DNA of 64,000 nucleotides from Rhodocyclaceae bacterium (GCA_023230455.1 JALNXH010000008.1:75003-139002), one strand, 5' to 3'; counted from the first letter of the stretch, positions 51,824-60,407 are shown. Notes: a model not told the origin generated them from the sequence alone. Numbers and translations: made by a program.

Positions 51824-53164
51824 TCAGCGCATTCTGGCGCGGCTGGCGTCGATGGCTTCCAGCATGGCCTCGACCCGGCTGTTGACAATCTCGTCCTTGT
51901 AGAAGGTTTCGTCCACCATGTCGCCTTCGAACATCGCCACCGGCAGGCCGAGACGCTTGCCGACGGCGTCGGCGATCATGAATTGCGGGTAGGAGAAGGC
52001 GCGGCAGGTGCGTGCGGCATGCAGAATCAGGCCGTCGATCTCGTAGAACTCGCAGTGCTCGATGATTTTCTCGATCACCTGCGGCGCGGAAATGCTGATC
52101 GGACAGGTCAGATAGTTTTGCGCCATACCGTCGAGCGGGTCGCGCACATCGATCACCTGCGGTTCCTGCCAGAAGCCCATGTGGGTGTAGCGTCCAGCGA
52201 CCATGCAGGCATCGTAGCCGGCGAATTTGTCCGAGAGCCAGCCGATCTTGTTCCAGTTCATGATGCCGTCCCACCACAGGCGGTATTTCTCCACCGGCAC
52301 GGAGCCCACGCCCTGCGCGATGCGCGCCTCGATTTCAGCTTTTTTCTGCGCGAAATAGTCGACGATTTCCGGGCCGCCGGGGAGGAAGTTCACCGGCGCG
52401 ATGCTGTTGGTCCATTCGAAAAAGCTCGCCGGCGAGGGGCGTGCCTTGCACAGCTGCATCGCTTCGAGGCGAAGTTCGGCCGCCTTCTTGGTGTAGGTCA
52501 TGATCTCGGTCAGGCGGTCCCAGTCGTAGGGCTTGCCGGTGATGCCTTCGATGAAGCGGATGCAGTCCTGCAACTGCTTTTTCAGGAAAGCCACGTTCTC
52601 GCGATATTCCGGGCCGCTCATGTACTTGGCCGACGGCTTGTTGCCCCAGGTCCAGGACAGGGACATGTTGAAGATCGGCACCTTCTTGCCGTAGGTGCGA
52701 TAGACCTCGTTGTCCCATTGCTGGCCGGTGCTGCAAAACGGATAGGCGCTGATGATCATGTCCGGTGGCGGGATTTTCGAACCCAGCGTCCGCCCGTCGA
52801 CGTCAAGCAGGGTTTGCGCTTCCACCGTCGAGCTTTGATTGAGGATGCCACAGCCGATATGCGTCCGCGCGTAGGAGCACAGCTCGCGGTCGTACCCAAG
52901 GGTTTCCATGTGCGCCTGCGGCACCGCGGATTCCTTGCGCGCCGCCATCAGTGCGGCGGCGGCTTCGCCGTGGCACCAGGCGATATCGGCCGCCTGCAGG
53001 ATGGGGTTGATCTGGATGCCCTCGGTCCAGCACACCAGCTTTCCCTGCTCCTTGGCATGGAAAAGGTCTTCCCAGTACTGGTTGACCATCTTGTTGTTCA
53101 GTTTGGTGACTTGCAGCCGGTTCGCCTTTTTGACGACGGGCTCTTTCTCGGTGACTGCGCTCAT
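51824..53164 (-). CDS. 2-hydroxyacyl-CoA dehydratase / benzoyl-CoA reductase-type subunit (HgdB/BcrB-like)
   Basis: 446 residues, one of the two iron-sulfur subunits of the radical dehydratase/reductase. Recognisable are CWTEGIQINPILQAADIAW, CSTGQQWDNEV, FPGGPEI-like LPGGPEIVDYF, LILHAARTCRAFSYPQFM and LPVAMFEGDMVDETFYKDE, which closely match the BcrB/HgdB architecture. Cys in CWTEG, FCSTG and RTCRAF are likely cluster or near-cluster residues. ATG 53164 with GGAG is preferred over an upstream TTG at 53179. It forms a three-gene unit with the 382-residue partner (51 nt upstream) and the activator (27 nt downstream). Confidence 0.9.
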   Translation of the reverse strand: MSAVTEKEPVVKKANRLQVTKLNNKMVNQYWEDLFHAKEQGKLVCWTEGIQINPILQAADIAWCHGEAAAALMAARKESAVPQAHMETLGYDRELCSYARTHIGCGILNQSSTVEAQTLLDVDGRTLGSKIPPPDMIISAYPFCSTGQQWDNEVYRTYGKKVPIFNMSLSWTWGNKPSAKYMSGPEYRENVAFLKKQLQDCIRFIEGITGKPYDWDRLTEIMTYTKKAAELRLEAMQLCKARPSPASFFEWTNSIAPVNFLPGGPEIVDYFAQKKAEIEARIAQGVGSVPVEKYRLWWDGIMNWNKIGWLSDKFAGYDACMVAGRYTHMGFWQEPQVIDVRDPLDGMAQNYLTCPISISAPQVIEKIIEHCEFYEIDGLILHAARTCRAFSYPQFMIADAVGKRLGLPVAMFEGDMVDETFYKDEIVNSRVEAMLEAIDASRARMR

Positions 53165-53215
53165 GTCGGGTAGCTCCAAAGGGTGGCTGGGAATATTTTT
53201 GACTGCGGCAATGGC

Positions 53216-54364
53216 TCACTGACGCCGCTTGGTGATCTCGGCAAACGATTCAACCTTGGTGCGCAGGTTTTCCATCGCAATGCCTTCGTGCTCGGTTTCG
53301 ATCAGCAGGTGAGGGATGTTGTTCGACTCGAAAGTTGCCTTGATGCGGGGGTAGTGGAAGTAGTGCGGTTCGCAATACTTGGCGAGAAGGACGATCAACC
53401 CCTTTGCCCCGCATTCCGTGACCTTGTCGCGCAGCCAGATATTCCAGTCGGTGTGCGGTGCCAGTCGCGTCGGACACGGCGCGTTGTCGTTTTTGTTCAG
53501 ATAGGCGGTGGCGATGCCGAGTATCGGATCGCCGATGCTTTCGTCAACGTCGGTCGAAACATAGCGGTAGCCGTGATAAAGATCGTCGTCGATGATGGCG
53601 ATGCCGCAGTCTTCGATCAGGTCGAGAATCTCGGGCCGCGGCGCGTGGCAGAGATGGCCGGAGGCGTACATCGGCAGCGCATCGCGAGGGGGTTTGCCTG
53701 CCTGCTGCAATTGCGGAAGGAGCTCGCGCAGCAGGGCGTTGTGCTCCTGCTTGTCCATGATCATGCTCGACTTGACGATATGCTGCATCTGCGTTGCACG
53801 CAGGCGGATCGACCCGCTGCGGCGCATATCGTAGATCGAGCGGATCAACTGGCGGTTTTCATTGAAGAGACGGATGCTGGCGCGCAAGTCGTCCTCGGTG
53901 ATGGTGACGCCCAGGGTTTCTTCCAGATCCGTCGCCATGGAGTGAAGAATGCCGACGGAGTTTTCCAGCGAGCACGCTTCGTCGAGCGCGGCGATCAACT
54001 GGTGAAAGTGAATCCTGATTTGCGGCCGGGCAATTCGCATCACGTCGGCGGCGCTGAGCAACTGCACGCAGTGATCGGTGAAGCTAATGGCGTCGAGGAA
54101 ATCCAGCTTCCCTTCCGTTGCCTGATCGACCAAGCTGCGCGTATAGCCGCAGAAAAACGGGAAGAATGCACCGCCGCCGCTGGTAATCGGATCGGCGAGT
54201 TCCTGCAAAACAACCGGCAACACGCCGGCGGCGTGAATCACTTCCGCGGGGCAATGCATCGGCAGCGTACCCACGGCCCTTCCGCCATGTTCCTGCTTCC
54301 ATGCCTTTACATACTCGTAGGGGTTTTGTGCGACCCCGGCCAGTCTCTCCAGTATTGCGTTCAT
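53216..54364 (-). CDS. 2-hydroxyacyl-CoA dehydratase / benzoyl-CoA reductase-type subunit (HgdA/BcrC-like)
   Basis: 382 residues, the second subunit of the dehydratase/reductase core. Seen: AVGTLPMHCPAEVIHAAGVLPV (the family's PxxxPxEhhxAAG element), FFCGYTRSL, LDAISFTDHCVQLL, SGHLCHAPRPEILDLIEDCG and YCEPHYFHYPRIK. The Cys residues in MHCP, FFCGY, DHC and HLCH are candidate [4Fe-4S] ligands. ATG 54364 has AGGAG; a TTG at 54388 is less likely. It is the first gene of the eight-gene CoA operon, about 100 nt downstream of the operator-bearing promoter. In the context of a racemase and acyl-CoA dehydrogenase, dehydration of a branched hydroxyacyl-CoA or an enoyl-CoA/ring reduction are both possible. 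Confidence 0.9.
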   Translation of the reverse strand: MNAILERLAGVAQNPYEYVKAWKQEHGGRAVGTLPMHCPAEVIHAAGVLPVVLQELADPITSGGGAFFPFFCGYTRSLVDQATEGKLDFLDAISFTDHCVQLLSAADVMRIARPQIRIHFHQLIAALDEACSLENSVGILHSMATDLEETLGVTITEDDLRASIRLFNENRQLIRSIYDMRRSGSIRLRATQMQHIVKSSMIMDKQEHNALLRELLPQLQQAGKPPRDALPMYASGHLCHAPRPEILDLIEDCGIAIIDDDLYHGYRYVSTDVDESIGDPILGIATAYLNKNDNAPCPTRLAPHTDWNIWLRDKVTECGAKGLIVLLAKYCEPHYFHYPRIKATFESNNIPHLLIETEHEGIAMENLRTKVESFAEITKRRQ

Positions 54365-54440
54365 CTGTTGGTTGCTCCTAGTTTTCAATTCAACGCACGC
54401 ACGGTTATTTGGTATTGCGGCGGTACACCGCCGGACAGTT

Positions 54441-54457
54441 AATAAGTTAAACTCACT
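54441..54457. promoter_or_regulatory. Regulon operator copy C2
   Basis: AATAAGT-TAA-ACTCACT, matching AGTRAGTNNNACTYACT at all but one of the defined positions. It lies just after the predicted +1 of the CoA operon promoter, 35 bp (centre to centre) from copy C1. Confidence 0.7.
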
Positions 54458-54470
54458 TATGAAGTTGCGA

Positions 54471-54499
54471 ATACTAGTGAGTAGAACTTACTTAGTCAA
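54471..54499 (-). promoter_or_regulatory. Predicted sigma70 promoter of CoA operon with operator C1 in spacer
   Basis: Minus strand: -35 TTGACT (54499-54494), 17-nt spacer, -10 TAGTAT (54476-54471). The spacer is filled by AGTGAGT-AGA-ACTTACT (54476-54492), the same geometry as at 43183-43211. Confidence 0.72.
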
Positions 54500-54703
54500 C
54501 ACTGCTTTGAAAATTTAGCGCCGCGGTCGAAGCCGTTCCCCGGCCACCCCTCCGCGGAAAGGGCGATCCACCTCGCGGAAAAGAGGAGGGGCATCCGACA
54601 TCGACCCTGTGGCCTGCTTGCGATTTTTTTCGATCCAATGCAGAGTGCATCCTGCTTTCAGCGTCATCCAGATTTGCCCCCAACATCTAAAGGTTTCTTT
54701 CTT

Positions 54704-55462
54704 ATGTCAGCCAGTGCACGCCCACAACGAATCAGATCGCGACTGAGCCCCGACGAGCGTATTTCCAAGATTCTCGCCACGACCCGGATAATGCTTTCGG
54801 AAAAAGGGTACGAGCATTTGTTCACCGCCGAAATTGCCGAGCGCTGCGGTATTTCCGAAGCGACGATCTTCAAATATTTCCAGACCAAGCGGGAGTTGCT
54901 CACCCGAGTGGTCGAACAGTGGTTCGAAGAGCTCAACACGGAAAAGACGGCACCCGCGAAGCAATCGGTGCGGCAGCAATTGAAGCAGCTGATCTGGGAG
55001 AATTTCGCCACGATCCGTCGGGAGCCGGCACTTTCGCGCTTCGTGCTGATGGAGTTGAGGGCCGATCCGGCGTACAAGTCCATGTACATTTACCAGTTGA
55101 ATCGCCAATACAACAGCAGAATTCTCCGGTTGCTCAAAGAGGCAATCGCTTCCGGGAAATTTCGCGGGGACGTTCCAGTCCGCCTGCTGATGAATATCAT
55201 CTACGGCGCCATGGAACACGAGACCTGGGCCTTCCTCCGCGGCGAAGGCAACTTCGATGCGGAAGCCGCTGCAAACGGCATTGCGGAAGTGATTTATCGC
55301 GGCATGCTGAAACCGTCGGCTTCGGCAAAGCGTAAGCAACCCGTGAGCGACAATGCGGCGAGCGCCGCTGCGGATAAAGAAATGCCAGCCGCTTCGTCGC
55401 GCAAACCGCGCACGGTCAATCGAACGGCGGCGACTCCGGCCAAAAGAAAAAAATCGGCTTAG
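54704..55462 (+). CDS. TetR-family regulator with basic C-terminal tail
   Basis: 252 residues. The helix-turn-helix (TRIMLSEKGYEHLFTAEIAERCGISEATIFKYFQTKRELL) is followed by a TetR C-terminal domain (RREPALSRFVLMELRADPAYKSM, YGAMEHETWAFLRGEG). The last 50 residues or so are an Ala/Ser/Lys/Arg-rich, probably disordered tail ending PAKRKKSA, unusual for the family. ATG 54704 is used; an open frame from 54638 has an unlikely leader. It is divergent from the CoA operon, with operators C1/C2 between the two. I favour it as the repressor that reads AGTRAGTNNNACTYACT at all three promoters; an acyl-CoA ligand is plausible. Confidence 0.88.
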   Translation: MSASARPQRIRSRLSPDERISKILATTRIMLSEKGYEHLFTAEIAERCGISEATIFKYFQTKRELLTRVVEQWFEELNTEKTAPAKQSVRQQLKQLIWENFATIRREPALSRFVLMELRADPAYKSMYIYQLNRQYNSRILRLLKEAIASGKFRGDVPVRLLMNIIYGAMEHETWAFLRGEGNFDAEAAANGIAEVIYRGMLKPSASAKRKQPVSDNAASAAADKEMPAASSRKPRTVNRTAATPAKRKKSA

Positions 55463-55592
55463 CGGCCGCTGGCGGGAAGAACGGCAGGCACGCCGTCGCT
55501 GCGGACCTGCGGAGGGGGGAATTGGAAGCGTGCGACATCAAGTCGGCCGGCGGTGACGCTACTGAAAATTGCGCCGCGACACGCCCCGATTC

Positions 55593-55606
55593 ATTCAGCG
55601 CTGAAT
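55593..55606. terminator. 14-bp palindrome between convergent tetR and cysQ
   Basis: ATTCAGCGCTGAAT, perfect palindrome within a longer GATTCATTCAGCGCTGAATC imperfect hairpin. It sits between two convergent genes; no T-tract. It could be a bidirectional terminator. Confidence 0.4.
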
Positions 55607-55637
55607 CGCGCAGCAAGCGGCTGAGGCCGTAACGATC

Positions 55638-56402
55638 CTATTTGCCGGTTGCAACAAAGTGCGGATTGTCCAATCCGTCTTTGCCGTAGCTGAGTTCATT
55701 CCCCGCCAGCGTTTTCACTCGCCCGCCGGCGGCGCTCAGAACGGCATGTCCGGCCGCGATATCCCACTCCATGGTGCGGCCAAGGCGTGGATACATATCG
55801 GCTTCGCCGGCCGCAATCAGACAAAGCTTCAGCGAAGATCCGGCATTCACCGACGCCGCCACTTTGCGACCGGCAAGAAATGCATCCAGCGCCTCAGCGT
55901 CGCCGTGGGATCGACTCGACACTACGGTCAGCCCTTCCGGCGGCGCGGCGCGGCAATGGATCGCGCGGCGGCCCGTCGCATCCTCAATGAACGCACCTTC
56001 GCCAACGACCCCGGCGAACAAACGGTTCAGCGCCGGTGCAAGCACCACACCCAGTACCGGCTGATTATTTTCGATCAACGCGATATTGACCGTGAACTCG
56101 CCGTTCCGACTGATGAACTCCTTGGTGCCATCGAGCGGATCGACCAGCCAGAAGCGGTGATCGACATGGGGAATGCGCCCCGCAGACGCCGCCTCTTCGG
56201 ATATCACCGGAATCTCCGGCGTGATCGCGGCCAACGCGTCCAGAATGATGGCCTCCGCCCTTTCGTCAGCCGCCGTGACCGGCGAGGCATCGACTTTACT
56301 GGAGACATCAAAGTCGGTCGCATAAATCTCAAGAATGGCGGCACCTGCCGAACGTGCGGCTGCGATGATCTGATCCAGCATTTGGCTATATGAGTGGGAC
56401 AT
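55638..56402 (-). CDS. cysQ: 3'(2'),5'-bisphosphate nucleotidase
   Basis: 254-residue, magnesium-dependent phosphatase of the inositol-monophosphatase superfamily that turns PAP (the by-product of sulfotransfer) into AMP. Motifs: VISEEAA, the metal site DPLDGTKEF and the second site WDIAAGHAVL, all intact. ATG 56402 is preceded by GGAGG; a longer open frame to 56471 was not used. It is divergent from the IS630-like/cysD transcript. Its place next to ATP sulfurylase, APS kinase and a sulfotransferase fits PAP disposal better than a general role. Confidence 0.92.
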   Translation of the reverse strand: MSHSYSQMLDQIIAAARSAGAAILEIYATDFDVSSKVDASPVTAADERAEAIILDALAAITPEIPVISEEAASAGRIPHVDHRFWLVDPLDGTKEFISRNGEFTVNIALIENNQPVLGVVLAPALNRLFAGVVGEGAFIEDATGRRAIHCRAAPPEGLTVVSSRSHGDAEALDAFLAGRKVAASVNAGSSLKLCLIAAGEADMYPRLGRTMEWDIAAGHAVLSAAGGRVKTLAGNELSYGKDGLDNPHFVATGK

Positions 56403-56472
56403 ACCGCATCCTCCGTCGGGTTTGTATTGTTCGCTCACCTTAACGGATACGCGGGGTCTAAAATCAGGCAAC

Positions 56473-56488
56473 TAAAACTTTTAATTGC
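56473..56488. repeat. Operator-like repeat R1 upstream of IS630-like ORF
   Basis: TAAAACTTTTAATTGC matches 57394-57409 at 14 of 16 bases. Its first 11 bases are an inverted repeat (TAAAA-C-TTTTA). It precedes ATG 56493 by 4 nt. Confidence 0.65.
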
Positions 56489-56492
56489 CGAT

Positions 56493-57470
56493 ATGACCAG
56501 CCTCGATTCACGAAATCTGCCCATCGCCGCTCTCAACGACAAGCGACGCGAAGCGGTACGCTTGCGCCTGGCCGGCACCCGCCTCACCGACATCGCCAAA
56601 CTTACCGGACTCAGCGCGCCGACCATCATCGCTGCGCACAAGGCCTTCCTTGCCGGCGGCTGGGATTCGGTTGCGGTCAGCGCCCGGGGGCGCAGCCCCG
56701 GCGACGGACGGCTGCTTTCGCCCAAGCAAGAGAATGCACTATTCCGCTGCATGGTGGAACAGGTTCCGGACCGTATCGACCTACCCCATGCCCTGTGGCA
56801 ACTGGGCTCGATCCAGATGCTCATTCGTCGCCAGTTTGGAATTGAGTTGCCCGATCGCAGCATCTCCAACTATCTCAAACGTTGGGGTTTGTCGGTCGTC
56901 AAACCCGCTGCCCGACTGAGCGCCGGAACCGAACCCCTGAAGCAATGGCATGCCAACGTCTATCCGAGCATCGCCGCCCGAGCGCAGGCAGAGCGCGCCG
57001 ACATTTACTGGGTGGACGAGATTCCGCTACGCAATGTCGATGGGCAAGACATTGCCCGCAACAGCGCGGTGCGCGCGGTCACCAACCGCGGCAAGCAGTT
57101 GTGGCTGGCATACGAGGGGGTGCTGCGGGCGCCGATCCTGATCGATTTCTTCGATCGCCTGCTCAATTCGTCGGGAGGCAAGGCTTTTGTCATCCTGGAC
57201 GGAATGCAATGGGGCCGCGCCGCAGCAGTAAGCGCATGGCTGTCGGAACGGCGCGACAGATTGCTTTCGTTCCACCTGCCCGACCCGAACGGAACCGCCG
57301 ACCTGGCTACCGGACCGGCTCCATCCACGATTAACCGCACGCCCGAAATCCCGCCCGCGCCATACATATATACAGGCTCATTCTCGGATCAAATTAAACA
57401 TTTAATTGCGCATTCACCGACAGAACGAACTCCTTATGCTGCAAAAAAATCCGGAGGAGTTAAACATTCC
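56493..57470 (+). CDS. IS630-type transposase-derived protein, in frame with cysD
   Basis: From ATG 56493 an IS630-like protein is encoded: winged/homeodomain-like helix-turn-helix (RRREAVRLRLAGTRLTDIAKLTGLS-type, residues about 20-55), SPKQENALFRCMVEQ, a second HTH (LIRRQFGIELPDRSISNYLKRWGL) and an RNaseH-like core with YWVDEIPLR (first Asp) and FVILDGMQWGRAAAV (second Asp). The third acidic residue, expected in an SPELNPIE-type motif, is not found; the sequence reads LPDPNGTAD. No stop separates it from cysD, giving one open frame of 625 codons through 58370. The last 45 codons before cysD look like an A+T-rich leader. It is probably a catalytically dead, domesticated DNA-binding protein or decaying relic; no terminal inverted repeats seen. 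Confidence 0.7.
57394..57409. repeat. Operator-like repeat R2 upstream of cysD
   Basis: TTAAACATTTAATTGC, 14/16 identical to 56473-56488, with inverted symmetry (TTAAA-CA-TTTAA). It lies 61 nt ahead of the cysD ATG inside the open frame. Confidence 0.65.
57453..57459 (+). promoter_or_regulatory. Shine-Dalgarno deciding the cysD start
   Basis: GGAGGAG 11 nt before ATG 57471 argues that CysD is made as its own protein even though the frame upstream is open. Confidence 0.7.
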
Positions 57471-58370
57471 ATGACGCTTACCCATTTGCAACGGCTTGAA
57501 GCCGAGAGCATCCACATCATGCGCGAAGTAGTGGCTGAGACCGAAAATCCGGTCATGCTCTATTCCATCGGCAAAGACAGCGCAGTGATGCTGCATCTGG
57601 CGATGAAGGCGTTTTTCCCCGCCAAGCCACCCTTTCCGCTGTTACACGTCGATACCACGTGGAAGTTCAGGGCTATGTACGAGCACCGCGACCGCATGGC
57701 GCGCGAACTCGGCATGGACTTGCTGGTACACGTCAATCCTGAGGGCACCGCCAAAAACATCAACCCGTTCACCCACGGTTCGGCGATTCACACCGACATC
57801 ATGAAAACCGAAGGGTTGAAGCAGGCACTGGAAAAATATGGCTTCGACGCGGCGTTCGGCGGCGCCCGTCGCGACGAGGAAAAGTCGCGCGCCAAGGAAC
57901 GCATCTTCTCTTTCCGCTCCAGCGCCCATCGCTGGGATCCCAAGGCGCAGCGCCCGGAATTATGGAAGCTCTACAACGCGCGCAAGCACAAGGGCGAGAG
58001 CATTCGCGTCTTTCCCATCTCGAATTGGACCGAACTCGATATCTGGCAATACATTCATCTGCAGAACATTCCCATCGTACCGCTGTATTTCGCCAAGACC
58101 CGGCCGGTGGTTGAACGCGACGGCGCGCTGATCATGGTCGATGACGAACGCATGCCGCTGCGTGAAGGCGAAGTGCCGATGATGCGCAAGGTGCGTTTCC
58201 GCACACTCGGCTGCTATCCGCTGACCGGTGCCGTCGAGTCCGACGCCGAAACACTTGAGGAAGTGATTCAGGAAATGTTGTTGACCAAAACGTCTGAACG
58301 CCAGGGGCGCGTGATCGACCACGATTCAGCCGGTTCGATGGAAAAGAAGAAACAGGAAGGGTATTTCTGA
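57471..58370 (+). CDS. cysD: Sulfate adenylyltransferase small subunit
   Basis: 299 residues, full length for CysD (about 300). With CysN it makes APS from ATP and sulfate. The PP-loop is SIGKDSAVMLHL near residue 30; further family marks are HVDTTWKFRAMYEHRD, GGARRDEEKSRAKER, WNLYN-like ELWKLYNARKHKGE and the C-terminal GSMEKKKQEGYF. The start ATG 57471 has its own Shine-Dalgarno; the upstream IS630-like frame is continuous with it. TGA overlaps the next ATG (TGATG), so CysD and CysNC are translated in step. Confidence 0.95.
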   Translation: MTLTHLQRLEAESIHIMREVVAETENPVMLYSIGKDSAVMLHLAMKAFFPAKPPFPLLHVDTTWKFRAMYEHRDRMARELGMDLLVHVNPEGTAKNINPFTHGSAIHTDIMKTEGLKQALEKYGFDAAFGGARRDEEKSRAKERIFSFRSSAHRWDPKAQRPELWKLYNARKHKGESIRVFPISNWTELDIWQYIHLQNIPIVPLYFAKTRPVVERDGALIMVDDERMPLREGEVPMMRKVRFRTLGCYPLTGAVESDAETLEEVIQEMLLTKTSERQGRVIDHDSAGSMEKKKQEGYF

Positions 58371-60283
58371 TGGCACACGTTTCCGACCTGATTGCGAGCG
58401 ACATCAGTGCTTACCTGAAATCGCACGAACACAAGAGCCTGCTGCGTTTCATCACCTGTGGCAGCGTTGACGACGGCAAAAGCACGCTGATCGGTCGCCT
58501 GCTCTATGAATCGAAGATGCTGTTCGAAGACCAGCTGGAGGCGCTGGAAACCGATTCGAAGAAAATGGGCACGCAGGGTGAACAGCTCGACTTCGCGTTG
58601 CTGGTGGACGGACTCGCTGCCGAGCGCGAACAGGGCATCACCATTGATGTTGCCTACCGTTTCTTTTCCACCGACGTGCGCAAGTTCATCGTCGCCGACA
58701 CCCCGGGGCACGAGCAATACACGCGCAATATGGTTACTGGCGCGTCGACGGCCGATGTTGCGATCCTGATGGTCGATGCGCGCAAGGGAATCCTTACCCA
58801 GACCCGGCGGCACAGCTACCTGGTTTCGTTGATCGGCATCCGCAATGTCGTGGTTGCCATCAACAAGATGGATCTGGTGGACTACTCGGAGAAAACCTTC
58901 CGCTCCATTTGCGATGACTATGCTGTTTTTGCTAAAGAACTCGGCTTTGGCAACATCACCTATATACCGATGTCGGCGTTCAAGGGCGACAACATCACTG
59001 AACCGAGCGAAAACACCCCGTGGTACCACGACACGACGCTGATGGGGTATCTCGAAACGGTGCAGATTGACGAGGAGCGGTTACAGAAAAATCCGTTCCG
59101 TCTGCCCGTACAGTGGGTGAATCGGCCCAATCTGGATTTTCGCGGCTTCGCCGGTACGATTTCCAGCGGTGTCATCAAGGCCGGCGATCCGATCCGGATT
59201 CAGCCTTCGGGCCGCACCAGCACCGTTGCGCGCATCGTCACCGCGGATGGCGATCTGGAGCATGCGGTGGCGGGCCAATCGGTCACCCTGACGCTCGCCG
59301 ACGAAGTCGATATCTCGCGCGGCGATGTACTCTCCGGCACCGATGCACCGCCCGAATGCGCCGACCAGTTCGAAAGCACCATCGTCTGGATGCACGACGA
59401 TGCGCTTCTGCCGGGACGCAGCTATCTGCTCAAGATCGGCAGCCGCACCGTCAACGCCCAGATTACCGATATCAAGTATCAGGTCGACGTGAATACCATG
59501 AAGCATCTTGCTGCCAAGCAGTTGGTGCTCAACGCCATCGGTGTCTGCAATATCAGCATCGATCGACAGATCGCGTTCGATCCCTATAGCGAAAATCGCG
59601 ATACCGGCGGCTACATCCTGATCGACCGGCTCACCAACAATACGGTTGGTGCCGGCATGCTGCATTTCGCCCTGCGCCGTTCGCAAAACATCCACATGCA
59701 GCATGTCGATGTGAACAAGGCGGCGCGTTCCTCGCTCAAGCAGCAGAGCGCTTGTGTACTCTGGTTCACCGGCCTCTCCGGCGCAGGCAAGTCGGCGATT
59801 GCCAACAGCGTCGAGAAACGGCTTCATGCCATGGGCCGTCATACCTACATTCTTGATGGTGACAATGTGCGCCATGGCCTGAACAAGGACTTGGGCTTTA
59901 CCGATGCCGACCGAGTGGAAAACATTCGCCGCGTCGGCGAGGTATGCAAGCTCATGGCTGACGCCGGCCTGATTGTGATCACCGCTTTCATCTCCCCGTT
60001 CACCGCGGAGCGCGATATGGCGCGCAGCCTCCTGGCGGAGGGCGAGTTCATTGAAGTCCACGTCGATACGCCGCTGGAAGTTGCGGAGCAGCGCGATCCG
60101 AAGGGCTTATACAAAAAGGCGCGGCGCGGCGAGCTGAAGAACTTTACCGGTATCAGCTCTCCGTATGAGGCACCGGAAAACCCGGAGATCCGTATCGACA
60201 CCACCAGACTCACCATAGAAGGTGCGACAGACGTAGTGATCGGGATGCTTCAGCAACGGGGCTTCCTTGGGAGCGCAGACTAA
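58370..60283 (+). CDS. cysNC: Bifunctional sulfate adenylyltransferase large subunit / APS kinase
   Basis: 637 residues, NodQ-like fusion. CysN (about 1-440): GTPase motifs GSVDDGKSTLIG, DTPGHEQYTRNM and NKMDLVD, then beta-barrel domains. CysC (about 455-637): P-loop GLSGAGKSAIAN, DGDNVRHGLNKDLGF, ISPFTAERDMAR and GLYKKARRGE. The chain thus makes APS and phosphorylates it to PAPS. It overlaps the cysD stop by 1 nt and is followed 124 nt later by a PAPS-type sulfotransferase gene. No APS/PAPS reductase or sulfite reductase is in the window, which supports sulfation over cysteine synthesis as the local use. Confidence 0.95.
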   Translation: MAHVSDLIASDISAYLKSHEHKSLLRFITCGSVDDGKSTLIGRLLYESKMLFEDQLEALETDSKKMGTQGEQLDFALLVDGLAAEREQGITIDVAYRFFSTDVRKFIVADTPGHEQYTRNMVTGASTADVAILMVDARKGILTQTRRHSYLVSLIGIRNVVVAINKMDLVDYSEKTFRSICDDYAVFAKELGFGNITYIPMSAFKGDNITEPSENTPWYHDTTLMGYLETVQIDEERLQKNPFRLPVQWVNRPNLDFRGFAGTISSGVIKAGDPIRIQPSGRTSTVARIVTADGDLEHAVAGQSVTLTLADEVDISRGDVLSGTDAPPECADQFESTIVWMHDDALLPGRSYLLKIGSRTVNAQITDIKYQVDVNTMKHLAAKQLVLNAIGVCNISIDRQIAFDPYSENRDTGGYILIDRLTNNTVGAGMLHFALRRSQNIHMQHVDVNKAARSSLKQQSACVLWFTGLSGAGKSAIANSVEKRLHAMGRHTYILDGDNVRHGLNKDLGFTDADRVENIRRVGEVCKLMADAGLIVITAFISPFTAERDMARSLLAEGEFIEVHVDTPLEVAEQRDPKGLYKKARRGELKNFTGISSPYEAPENPEIRIDTTRLTIEGATDVVIGMLQQRGFLGSAD

Positions 60284-60407
60284 CTGGGGCCATCGTGCCG
60301 ACAACAAAAAGGCTTGCCAGCCAAGGATTGCTCAACCCTATCCGGCAAGAGGCCGTTGTGAAATGGAAAAGTTTTTACGTACGCAGTCAAAACAAAAGGA
60401 GGACTCA

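Larger units (their letters stand above)
54365..54703. other. Divergent promoter region between CoA operon and tetR
   Basis: 339 nt. It holds a strong minus-strand promoter and two regulon palindromes (54441-54457, 54476-54492). Bases 54500-54703 up to the TetR start have no gene I can support; GGGCGATCCACCTCG-like GC-rich stretches show no clear signal. Confidence 0.7.

Noticed and set aside
50894..54364. A complete class I benzoyl-CoA reductase operon
   Set aside because: Only one activator ATPase and two core subunits are present, whereas benzoyl-CoA reductase needs two different ATPase subunits; no ferredoxin or ring-cleavage genes adjoin.
56394..56492. Start of the IS630-like ORF at 56394
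   Set aside because: This segment overlaps the divergent cysQ start and promoter; ATG 56493 begins the recognisable protein.
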